Positions 10,969 through 20,958 of a stretch of DNA of 64,000 bases are shown here, piece by piece. Both the position numbers and the translations under genes were made by a program. The stretch is from Pomphorhynchus laevis (taxonomy: Eukaryota; Acanthocephala; Palaeacanthocephala; Echinorhynchida; Pomphorhynchidae), in contig WNNJ02000588.1 of the NCBI GenBank assembly GCA_012934845.2, forward strand, positions 124,001 to 188,000, in the 5' to 3' direction. How positions within the stretch are numbered: the stretch's first letter is position 1; each line of letters starts with the position of its first letter. Below the pieces are notes generated by a model that worked only from the letters and a program-made list of their open reading frames with translations, made no database searches and was not told the DNA's origin.

Positions 10969-11967
10969 GAGAGTTCTTCGAGGGATTCCATTTTACAATT
11001 AGGAAATTTAGCGTGCATTGATATCACATCCAACATTACTACTCAATTACCCTCTGCTTCTGGTATTAGTGTCGCCTATACTAATTTAAGGAGTATTTTA
11101 CCAAAATTTGATGAACTTAAGGCATGGGTCATCTTAAATAAACCAGCGATCCTGGCTCTCACTGAAACATGGCTGCATCGTGATATCCCCGATGGTTTAA
11201 TTGCTATTATGGGATATAATTTGGTGAGAGCTGATAGAGAGTCTCGGAAGGGTGGAGGTGTTGCGCTATATATTACGACATCCTTAAACATTACTTCCAC
11301 TCGTAATTTTAAAAATGAACTGGGCACGTGTGAGTTTCTCTCAGTCATTGTTTCACACTTCGGAGGTCCCTTAGGTATTGCCGTGTGCTACAGGTCGCCG
11401 CAATCATCCGTATTGAGTCATGAATTCTCTACACTAATTAGTCACTGTTCTGAGCTTGAAGAATATCTACTAGTTGGCGATTTTAATATACCCTCAGCTG
11501 GTCACATCGGGAATTATGTTTTGGATAGTAGTTCTTCCAAGTCAGATGTGGATTTGTGGAATTTTCTTACAAATGATCTCATGTTAGAGCAACATGTGCA
11601 GTCGCCCACCAGATTCGCGCAAAACCAGGAATCTTGTCTAGATTTGGTATTTTCCAAATTAATTACAAGTGTGGGTAATATGAGCTATCAGAGTCCTATT
11701 GGATTGAGCGATCATTGCATGATCTTATTCAATTATTTTTCTAGGTGTATGATCCCAAAACTGGAAAATTTGATAGTGTCGAAAAGATCTTGGCAACAAA
11801 TTGATGAAGACTCATTACGAGAGGCGGCACTAAGAACATCATTCAACTGTGCTAGTGAAGACATTGAGGTAAGGTGGTATGTTATTGAATCAGGTTTAGT
11901 AGCTCTTGCAGATAAGTTTGCACCACTCCGTAGAGTACCAAAAAGTAAAGCTAAATACCTTCCTTGA
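10957..11967 (+). pseudogene. CR1-A APE-type endonuclease
   Basis: An open run of 336 codons with VAYTNLRSILPKFDELKAW, LALTETWLHRD (catalytic Glu), GGGVALYI, LLVGDFNIPSAG (catalytic Asp) and GLSDHCMILF (catalytic Asp-His). It ends at a TGA in P-stop-FDTELRYALKHRNRLF, where relatives have Trp, so a single TGG-to-TGA change truncates it. There is no convincing ATG at the start; the frame probably continued from upstream. Confidence 0.88.
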
Positions 11968-13873
11968 TTTGACACTGAATTGCGATATGCTCTCAAACAT
12001 AGGAATCGTCTATTTGAACTAAGCCGTCATCAGAATAATTTTATAAAGCGGTATACAATGTTCCGAAATTTCGTCAATCGCCTTAAGATTACAAACAGGC
12101 AAAGTTTTGAAGATCAATTAGCTTTATAAATTGATACAGAATCAAAAAAATTTTGGACTTATGTGAAAGGATCCAGAGCTCTGCTACCAGCTATTTCATC
12201 TTTAAGAGACGGTAACACTCGAGTGACATCGCCAGACAGCATGTCAGAATTGTTTGCATCCGCTTTTGAGCTGACACCAGATGCTTTCTCTAGCATATGT
12301 GGAGATGCAGCATCACAACAGGTAGAAATTGGTTCTCCAGTTTTAACGATAACAGCACATGAGGTTTTTGTTGAATTGGCTAGGTTATCTAGATCATCAG
12401 CGGCAGGCCCCGATGATATTCACCCCCCAACTTCTTAAGTTACTTGCTCCTGTTCTGGCTGAGCCATTAGCCTCCATATTTGAGCTGAGCTTGCGCATTT
12501 CGAAGTTACCTGCTGCCTGGAAAAAAGCGATTGTAGTACCAATTTATAAAAATGGTGAAAAAGATGATCCGAATAACTATAGGGCAATAAGTCTAACTAG
12601 TGTTGTATGCAAAGTGATTGAGCGCATACTAAACAGACGCATATATGATCATTTGAGTTCGCTGAGAATTCTCAATAATGCACAGCATGGATTTCGCCCT
12701 CGGCGTTCATGTCTTACAAACTTATTACATGCTCGCGAAGATTGGGTTGGACATGTTGCTAACGGGTACTGTATCGACGTAATATTTCTTGACTTTAGTC
12801 GGGCTTTTGATAGGGTGCCCCACAAAATGCTAATTTCCACCCTTGAGTCTTATAAAGTCAATCGCTCCATTATAAGCTGGATTCAAGATTTTCTTAAATA
12901 TAGATCCTTTGCTGTTCGTGTAGGTCAATGCCTATCGTCTTATCGTCCTATCACCTCAGGAGTATCACAGGGATCAGTCTTAGGACCCTTGTTGTTTAAC
13001 ATATTTATAAATCATGTAGTGTTTTAATTGTAGTGTTTTAGCTTTTGCCGACGATGTAAAGGTATGGAAATTGATTAAAACCAACAAGGATCGAAATGAC
13101 TTTCAAAATATCCTAAACATTGTTTATCGATGGTCTTTAAACACTGGAATTTCATTGAATATTAAAAAGTGTGCACATATGAGATTAGGTCATAGCAATG
13201 TGAGTCAAGAATATTTTATTGGCGATGAGTTTGTTGTTTCCACGCAGTCCATTCTGGATCTTGGTATAATTGTTCAAAACAATCTGAAAACACGTGCTAA
13301 CACTGATAGGATTTGTAACGCAGCAAGAAGAATGACCTATATTGTCAAAAATTGCTTTAAAGATTTATCTCCGTTTGTGTTGTGCGTTTATATAATGCTC
13401 TTATAAGACCGATATTAGAATATGTGTCGCCAGCAGTCTTTCCGTGTACGCGTACAGAACTTGATCAATTAGAGCGCATACTTCGACGGTTTACGAAATT
13501 ATGTCATCAGGTACGTTATCTTTCCTATGAGGCACGAATAAAAAGTTTGAATATGCCGACAGTGCGTGAAAGGTTCCTTCTTTTCGACCTTCTAGCTATG
13601 TATCGACTAATTAATGAAGATGAAAATTTTCCAGCAAATAGAGTTGAACTCAATGAACGGGATGGACGTAGATGGCACTCGACAGTACTAGTAGTACATG
13701 AGCACGGAAAATACCCTCGTCATTTCCGACTGTCCCATCGAACAGTGAATGTTTGGAATCGTCTTCCAGTTGATATCGTTGCGGTGCATACAATCAATGA
13801 ATTTAAATCCAATATAAAGAACTGGATTCGACATGAGAACGAGTGGTTGTTGCTGCAGTACCCATGGTTCTGA
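11968..13873 (+). pseudogene. CR1-A reverse transcriptase and C-terminal domain
   Basis: RT motifs: AAWKKAIVVPIYKNGEKDD, NNYRAISLTSVVCKVIERIL, QHGFRPRRSCLTNLLHARE, VIFLDFSRAFDRVPHKML, SGVSQGSVLGPLLFNIFINH, FADDVKVW (about 13,045) and LDLGIIVQNNLKTRANTDR. The C-terminus has RPILEYVSPAVFP and RLSHRTVNVWNRLPVDIVAV. Frames change near 12,400, 13,025 and 13,390, and a stop lies near 12,127. The catalytic ADD is preserved. Confidence 0.9.
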
Positions 13874-13970
13874 TATATACTGAATGATTTTTTTGATTTT
13901 TTTCTTGTATTATTATTTTGTGAGCGGTCAGAACAGCCTTATGGCTATGACCTGTATTAATAATAATAAG

Positions 13971-14219
13971 AATGACAAAGATATGCATGTATGAGTGGTA
14001 AATGCAGGCTTCACAACAATTTTAAAACTTTATGTTTGTTTCTAAACTTCATGAATTTTATATTTCACAACCGACTTGTTCACCGATCAGACTATGTCCG
14101 CGACATAGTGATGAATAGAAAAAGCCAATAAATCATTTTCATATTTATCAACGATACATGAGATATTATAGGTTTATATATAATATATAATATTTATATT
14201 ATATTATATATTATATATT
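13971..14219. other. AT-rich junction with TA-rich microsatellite
   Basis: TATA-rich low-complexity sequence, especially 14,165-14,218, immediately before the 5'-truncated RLE element. No gene seen. Confidence 0.6.
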
Positions 14220-15868
14220 ATGACATTAAAAGACACCGCTGGTTTAGAGCAACTATGTGCCTCACAACGGAGTGGTGTGGACTTTTGTATACACTCTCTA
14301 CGCAATAACTTCCACAACAATCCAGAATTTGGCTTACTGTGTGTCGACGCCTCCAACGCTTTTAACAGCTTAAACCGCCGAGTAGCTCTTCATAACATGT
14401 CGCATTTATGTCCGTCTTTGGCGCAAACTTTCCAAAACATCTATTCTGTCGATGCTCGTCTTATTTTGGAAGGTGGTTCGCTCCACTCGAAGGAGGGTGT
14501 GACTCAAGGCGACCCCTTAGCAATGGCTTCTCTGCCTCTTATAAAGATGATAAGGGATCAATGTCCTGGTGTTGTTCAACGGTGGTTTGCAGACGATGCG
14601 AATTTCCTCGGTCCCACATCGATGCTTGAGAAAGTACTTAATATCCTACAACAGCACGGACCTGATTATGGCTATCATGTTAAACCAGCCAAATCTGCTC
14701 TTCTTCTACACGAAACGATGACAGTAGATCAATCAAAGTTTGCAGGTGTCGACATAAGGCACGATGGTGTTAAGATTCTCGGCTCATTCATTGGATCAAG
14801 TGCGTTCATGAAAGAATCGACCAGAGAGCGAATTGAAGATGACGTATATCTGACAGACCGGCTCACAGAGATATGCTCTGTAGACCCGCATATTTCTTAC
14901 ATCGGATTGACCAAGTCATTGCAATGGAAGTGGACACACTTCTTACGCACAACGAGTTGCTCCGATGACGACCTTGTACCTTTGCGGGATGCTATTACCG
15001 GGAGATTCTTAAAGGAAATGACAAAGCAGGACCTTTCAGAAGATTGGGTGAAGGTACTCACCAGTCCCATACGAGAAGGAGGCCTCGGGATCATTGACCC
15101 TCTGTTCGTGAAGGACCTGGAATTCAGCTCTTCTGAGAGAATGTGCTCGTCATTCACGTCAGATTGCCAAGGTGTCGTCTTCAGAACCGAACAGCAAAAG
15201 ATCGGCGAGCGGATTACTGCTGAAAGAAAGACAGCCGCAATTGGCCGCTTTAATTACGCGAAGTCGAACTTAAACGAAATCTCACAGGAAGCCCTTGCAT
15301 ACGCGTCCGTTTATGGTGCATCGTCATGGCTTTCCATAGTGCCCCCGGTTCGTGAAAACTTCCATATTCTTCCACGTGAATTCAGAGATAGTATGGCTAT
15401 GCGGTATGCTTGGGAACCGACTGACATGCCCACGAGATGCATATGCAATACTCCTGCATGCTTGAAGCATCTCATTTCATGTCGGCGTGGAGGGTTGCAG
15501 ATTTTTCGTCACAATATCGTTCGTGATATCCTTGCCCGAAATCTAACTACTGTTTGTAATGGTGTAGGGATCGAACCTGTACTCGATAGTCCCAGCGTGG
15601 ATCACGTCTTCACCAATAGTGCAACGACAAGAGATCTTGACGCACGAGTGGATATCATCTGTACTGGACTGTTTCCCGGTAGATTCGAGCGGACGTATAT
15701 AGACGTCAGCATTTTCAACAACCTTGCCGAATCTTACCGTACAAGCACGTCCAGCGCGTTCAACTTCCACGAAGCAAGAAAGAAGTCTAAATATGAGGAA
15801 CGGGTTCAACAGATTGCAAGAGGCACATTTGTACCCTTCATCGTTTCGACAAACGGCGGATTGAATGC
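14220..15868 (+). pseudogene. RLE-type non-LTR retrotransposon ORF, copy RLE-1 (truncated at both ends)
   Basis: 550 open codons. RT blocks: LEQLCASQRSGVDFCIHSL, LLCVDASNAFNSLNRRVAL, EGVTQGDPLAMASLPLI, RWFADDANFLG, and REGGLGIIDP. A zinc knuckle CICN...HLISC and RHNIVRD come next, then the PD-(D/E)XK-like tail: LDARVDIICTGLFPG, YIDVSIFNNLAESY, KSKYEERVQQIARGTFVPF. The N-terminal RT motifs are missing. The protein stops at GGLNA where relatives continue about 60 residues, exactly where copy CR1-B begins. The order RT, CCHC knuckle, restriction-like nuclease is that of the R2/CRE-type LINEs; the clade within them is unresolved. Confidence 0.85.
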
Positions 15869-18165
15869 GTGACATTATGCATGAAGCACCCATAGGAGTT
15901 AGTGATCATTGTGTATTGCTTTTTCACTTCTCAGGGATTTCAAATAATATTATCGACGAAGTCGAAACTAAAATCTTCAAGCATTGTTGGTATCGTGCGG
16001 ATCAGTGTAAAATTCTTCAAGCAGCATCGACTATGAACTTTGTAGGCGCTAGCGACGATGTTGAAGATTGTTGGAAAGTTTTCCGTTCAGCAATGTGCGA
16101 AATAATAGAAAAATACGTTCCTACCAAGATCGTGCATAAAAATAAAAAAGTGAATCCTCCGTGGTTTAATAGAGAACTTAAATCAGAACTAAGACGAAGA
16201 AACCGACTGTTTAAATTAAGCTGCAAGGACAATACTTATCGACAGGAATACGTCAATTGTCGTAACTTTTTCGAAAAGCTTAAAAAACGCAAAAAATTTA
16301 ACTGCGAAATGAAAATAGCTGCGGATTTTCATAGTGCACCAAAACGATTTTGGGCTCACATACTTAGAAATAGGACAATTCCTCCTGCGATTTCGTCTCT
16401 TCGTATTAATGATAACTTTATCACATCGCCTCAAGATGTAGCCGACACGTTTGCGTCGACTTTTCAACTCGTAACTAATAACACAGAAATTAACCAGCAA
16501 TCTCGTGTAAGCCATTCACGAAGTTATTTTGATGTTACTACCGAGGAGGTTTATAGTGAGTTAAATTCTTTACGACATTGATCACCTGGTCCAGATGGAT
16601 TACATTCCCAGATACTAAAGATATTATCAACATTTATTGCTTCACCGTTAGCTTATTTGTTTCAACTATCACTAGCTAAGTCAATTCTACCGTTAGATTG
16701 GAAAATCGCCACTGTAGTGCCAGTCCACAAAAAAGGAGATCGTCACAATCCTGAAAATTATAGAGCAATAAGCCTTACAAGTGTCGTATGTAAGATGTTA
16801 GAGCGCATATTGTATCGGCGATTACTATCCTATCTTGAATCATCGAACTTGTTAGATAATTCGCAACATGGTTTTCGTCCTGGACGTTCTTGCATGTCTA
16901 ATCTTTTATGTGCACGCGAAGCATGGATTGATGCAGTTGCGCAGGGTAATGCAGTTGATGTCGTGTATTTCGACTTGAGTCGGGCCTTTGATAGGGTTCC
17001 CCACAATATGTTATTTGAGGCTCTTGCAGATTACGGAATTGAAATTCCTATTATTCGATGGATTCACGCTTTCCTATCTGATCGTTCTTTCAGAGTTCGA
17101 GTTGGAAATTGTCTATCTAGACCGTCAAATTTATCAATGGGTGTTCCTCAGGGATCGGTGTTGGGTCCATTATTATTCGTCATATTTCTGAATAGTTTGC
17201 TACGCTCTCTAAAATGTAAAAAAATTAGCATTCGCGGATGATCTTAAAATATGGAATGTCATTACATGCTATGCCGATATGCAACACTTACAAGATGACA
17301 TAAATATGGTTAATAGGTGGAGCGAACTGACCGGAATCATGATTAACATTACTAAATGTGTCCACATCAGATTTGGTCGTAGTGATTTACCAAATGATTA
17401 TTCTGTTTGCGGTGAGATTATTCCCACAAATTCGTATACAAAAGATCTTGGGATAATTGTTCATAATTCGTTTAAAACCGACCTCAAAACTGAAAATATA
17501 TGTAACACGTCGAGAAAAATTATTTACATGATCAAAAATAGCTTTAGTTCGCTTCCATCGTCTCAGTTCTCACTATTATATAAGGCGTTGATCAGACCAA
17601 TCATTGATTATGCTTCGCCGGCGACTTTTCCTTCTACGCGTGGTGAAATAAACCAATTAGAAAAGATTCTTCGCCGATTTTCCAAGCTATGTTCTGGTCT
17701 TCGGAACATCGCCTACTGTGATAGACTAAGCCAACTAAATATTACTTCACTTTACAAGAGATATGTGTACAATGATTTATTACAGTTATGGCGAATGATT
17801 CATGTCTTTCCTGGTTATCCATCGGAATCCGTTATTCTAAATGATCGCCCGAGCCACAGAGGACACTCTTTATCAGTTGTTGTGCAATCACACGGGAAAT
17901 GTCATAGATACTTGCGATTATCTCACAGAGCGGTAAACCTATGGAACCGATTGCCGAATTCGATCGTGTCTATGGCACAGTACAAATCTTTCCAGAATGC
18001 GCTGATCATGTGGATAAAAAGAGAAGATTCTTTGCAGGAAATATATAACTATATGTGACAATTTATTATTGCTGAACTACTTTTTTTCTTTCTTTTTTTA
18101 TTTTCTTAATATTGTGATCAGACAAAATGACTCTTTTGTGTCAAAGTCTTGTAATAAATTTTTTT
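15869..18165 (+). mobile_element. CR1-type LINE, copy CR1-B, 5'-truncated
   Basis: Begins in the endonuclease C-terminus (MHEAPIGVSDHCVLLFHF) fused to the truncated RLE-1 frame. RT: LDWKIATVVPVHKKGDRHN, QHGFRPGRSCMSNLLCARE, VYFDLSRAFDRVPHNMLF, GVPQGSVLGPLLFVIFLN, then FADDLKIWN after a one-base slip near 17,225, and RLSHRAVNLWNRLPNSIVSM near the end. A TGA near 16,580 (HCSPGPDGLHSQ context) is another break. The tail is a GAC.../GTC hairpin followed by a T/A-rich run. It is the best preserved of the CR1-type copies. Confidence 0.88.
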
Positions 18166-19120
18166 TTAAATAAAAAATATTTATTGTAAATCAAATAAAC
18201 ACAAGACTTTCAAAGTCCCCTAATGGGCAACAGTAGAACAATACCTAACGGGTCACAATTGAAATAAAAAATAATATATCAAATTTGAACATCCTGGCAC
18301 GACAGTGTATCTTGAATTTTAAGATCATCTATCGTATCACCAATAAAATTTTCCATTGCAATTCCTGCAAACCTTCCAGTTCTCGACCTCGCATTTCGCA
18401 ATGCGACTGAAGCCGACCTAGCCATTAGAAAACCAATGTCAACTCTAAGGTCTTCAATGCAACGATTGTAGGGTCGTTTAGATTTTTCAGCTTCCAATTT
18501 CGCCATCCGCTTCAGAACTAGCTGAGCCTCATTACCCATAGCACCGTTACACGCTATTACGAACGGGTAAAAATTTGCGTCTTCAAACTTGGCAACACGT
18601 TCGCTATACTTGGCCATTTTCCTTTGTGTGTGGTAATTGAAGTGGTTATCCGGATTATTCGAACGATACGATTGGGCTAGGTGGTTGAATGTACAAATGT
18701 CCAGTAAGGACCGCTCTAATGTATCACCGAATAAATCGTTGCATTCAATGTCGAGTCTTGCGTCCATATCCCGTGTTGTTGTAGGTCGCTCGAATTCGAC
18801 ATTTTCAGGCAGTGTTCGTAATACAGGCTCAATCGCGACAGACGACGTCACTTGGGTTAATCTCGATGCAACAAAATTGCGAACAGCATTATGCCTTATT
18901 GTTGGCAGACCTCCAACTTGACACGCAAGGCAATGTCTGAGATCAAAACAGTTACCGCAGGTACAATTTTGTGGTGCGTTAGGAGGTGGCCAGCCATATC
19001 TTATAGCAAGTGCGTCTTGAAATTGACGTTTACTCAAATATCGTTTGTAACTCACTATTGGTTTTGCCGATAGCCAAGTTGATGTTCCGGGACGTGATAA
19101 ATAGCTTAAGGTGGAGGTAA
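18166..19120 (-). pseudogene. RLE-type LINE, copy RLE-2 (C-terminal fragment)
   Basis: In sense: SRPGTSTWLSAKP, FQDALAIRYGWPPP, zinc knuckle CTCG...HCLACQVGGL, IRHNAVRNFVASRL, TTTRDMDARLDIECNDLFGD, LLDICTFNHLAQSY and KMAKYSERVAKFEDANFYPF, stop near 18,279. The 3' UTR contains the family block TCCCCTAATGGGC near 18,215-18,228. 5'-truncated before the knuckle and flanked at its 5' side by AAT repeats (about 19,115-19,145). Confidence 0.85.
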
Positions 19121-19530
19121 TAAATAATAATAAATAATAATAATTATAAATAATTATTATTTATAATTATTATTATATTTTTTTTATAATATAAATCATT
19201 CAAAAATAAGACAGCTTAAAGGTTACCCTCTAATGGGTCCAAAGTGGCAATTCAAGAATTTTATATTTTAAATTAATTATTTTAGGCTTGTAAATCGCAC
19301 ATTTAATCGGTAATGAATATTATTGGCAATTTTATTTTAATTACAGGAACAATCAGTCAAAGAAATTGATTTTATTATTACATTTCGCCAGTTCCTACTA
19401 ACATCTTCGGAATATTCGAATGTATTTATAGTTTTTAGCCATTATCGGTTTTGTGTCGTTGATGTTGTGCATACATCAGCAGCACAAGACCGAACCGACA
19501 ATAGCTAAAACCTATGTTATTATAAATTTT
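19121..19530 (-). mobile_element. RLE-type 3' UTR fragment between AAT-repeat tracts
   Basis: After an AATAATAATAATTATAAATAATT tract the plus strand carries CTTAAAGGTTACCCTCTAAT (start near 19,215), nearly identical over more than 50 bp to the 3' UTR of RLE-3 near 19,568-19,615. Only UTR is present, so this is a very short 5'-truncated copy or a local duplication. Its upstream part (about 19,440-19,500) holds an imperfect inverted repeat whose outer arms read TTTTAGC...GCTAAAA. Confidence 0.6.
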
Positions 19531-20645
19531 TTTTTTGAAATAATATAAATTATTCAAAAATAAGACAGCTTAAAGGTTACCCTCTAATGGGTCCAAAGTG
19601 GCAATTCAAAAACTGAATTTTTAGTTCAAAGGGAGTTGATCGTACAAATCGACTTAGAGTGGTGCGTCCTTATCGTGAATTAGAGTTCCTGGTTCTTGAT
19701 ACCTGTTTCGCATAGCCATCGATGTGGATTTTATAATAAGGAGTGAAATCCTGGCTCTTTCTTGACGGATCAAATCGGGATATGAAAGGTTGTTGTTGCT
19801 CGCTTTAAGTGAAGATATGCGCTTAAGTATCGAGTCCGCTATCTTTCCAATACCACCAACAGTTGAGAAAATCAACGGGTGAAACGAAGCATTTTCTATT
19901 TTCGCAATCCGCTCTGTATATTTTGCCTGCTTCCGATTTTCATGGTACTTGAAGGGATCCTTCATTGTATCCAAGGAATAAGACGGCGCTAGGTTGTTGA
20001 AAACGCATACGTCCATAAAGGACCGCTCCGTCAGATTCCCGAAGAGGCCAGTACATCTTATGTCTGATCTTGCCTCTCTGTCCCGTGATGTGGCTTGAGA
20101 TTCAAAAATGACTGTGTCTGGAACCGGGAGCAATACTGGTTCTGTACATACGAGTCGACAGGTTTCCTTGAGTGATCTAGCAATCTCGTTAGCGACACTG
20201 TTGTGACGAATGAAGTTGAAACAGCCTGTCTTGCATGAAAGTGCGTGTATTGTTGTTAGAGACACTCCACACGCACACTCACCCAAATAGCGATTCGGTT
20301 TCCACTCGTATCTTATTGAAATCGCGTCGTGGAATTCTGAGGAGGATATGAACAAACCCTCAACAAACCCTGCTGTTAACCACGAGTAGGCACCTTTCAT
20401 GCTGGCATTCCATAAAATTGTCTTTAAATCATTTTTAGAGTTACTAGTAATCTCCGTCACTATTCTGTTAAACTTTATTATGTTCATTTCTCTTATCTGC
20501 TTGACTACATTATGCTGAGACGTTTCTAGGGGAACTTCTGAGTGGTCTCTATCTACACTAGCCCTATACATCATGCGTGATTTCTCGTATTCATTATAGC
20601 ATTCTTGAGTATAGTCGACTATACCAAGTCCTCCTATTATAAATA
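19531..20645 (-). pseudogene. RLE-type LINE, copy RLE-3 (C-terminal half)
   Basis: In sense it starts at GGLGIVDYTQECYNEYEKSR and continues GAYSWLTAGFVEG, FHDAISIRYEWKPN, CACG...HALSCKTGC, FIRHNSVANEIARSL, SRDREARSDIRCTGLFGN, FMDVCVFNNLAPSY, KQAKYTERIAKIENASFHPL, stop at 19,654. The frame is open for its whole length. 5'-truncated exactly at an AAT-rich tract (20,640-20,710). The 3' UTR carries the family block in antisense, ACCCTCTAATGGGTCC. Confidence 0.87.
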
Positions 20646-20842
20646 ATAATAATTATAATAAATAATAATAATTAATAATAATATTTATTAATTAACAATA
20701 AATAATAATAGGTTTATATACAAGATATTATATGTTTGTAAATTAATATAAAATATTATGTTTATATACAGGATATATAATAAATAATAATAAATAATAA
20801 ATAATAATAATATATAATAATAAATAATAATAAATTTTTTTT
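20646..20842. repeat. AAT/TAA microsatellite tract between RLE-3 and RLE-4, enclosing a 71-bp repeat
   Basis: Irregular (AAT)n and (AATAAATAAT)n sequence, with an identical copy of the 71-bp block also found at 26,531-26,601. The tract abuts the 5' end of RLE-3 and the T-run (sense poly-A) of RLE-4. Confidence 0.8.
20708..20778 (+). repeat. 71-bp dispersed repeat, copy 1
   Basis: Identical to 26,531-26,601. Within the unit, GTTTATATACARGATAT appears twice about 52 bp apart, so the block looks like a piece of a ~50-bp satellite. Both copies sit on the 5' side of an RLE element next to AAT repeats. Confidence 0.85.
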
Positions 20843-20890
20843 ACATTAACCATAAACTTTATTAATAAATGTATAGATAACATAAATATA
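20843..20890 (+). repeat. 48-bp fragment of the PLE fused to the RLE-4 3' end
   Basis: Matches 1,411-1,458 inside the PLE reading frame at 46 of 48 positions. It lies between the RLE-4 3' UTR and its terminal T-run (sense A-run), in PLE-sense orientation on the plus strand. Confidence 0.8.
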
Positions 20891-20958
20891 ATATCCTTAA
20901 ATTTGTTTGCTTTTTGATCAGTCATTGATGTAAATCTTAGACGTTTGCCCATCTTTTA

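Larger units (their letters stand above)
9986..13970 (+). mobile_element. CR1-type LINE, copy CR1-A, near full length
   Basis: In order: ORF1 remnant, APE endonuclease, RT, C-terminal domain, a 3' hairpin and a (AAT)n tail (about 13,955-13,970). The RT style (QHGFRPRRSCLTNLLHARE, DFSRAFDRVPHKML) is CR1-like and resembles trematode and planarian elements I remember. Several stops and frameshifts interrupt the frames. The 5' end is approximate. Confidence 0.85.
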
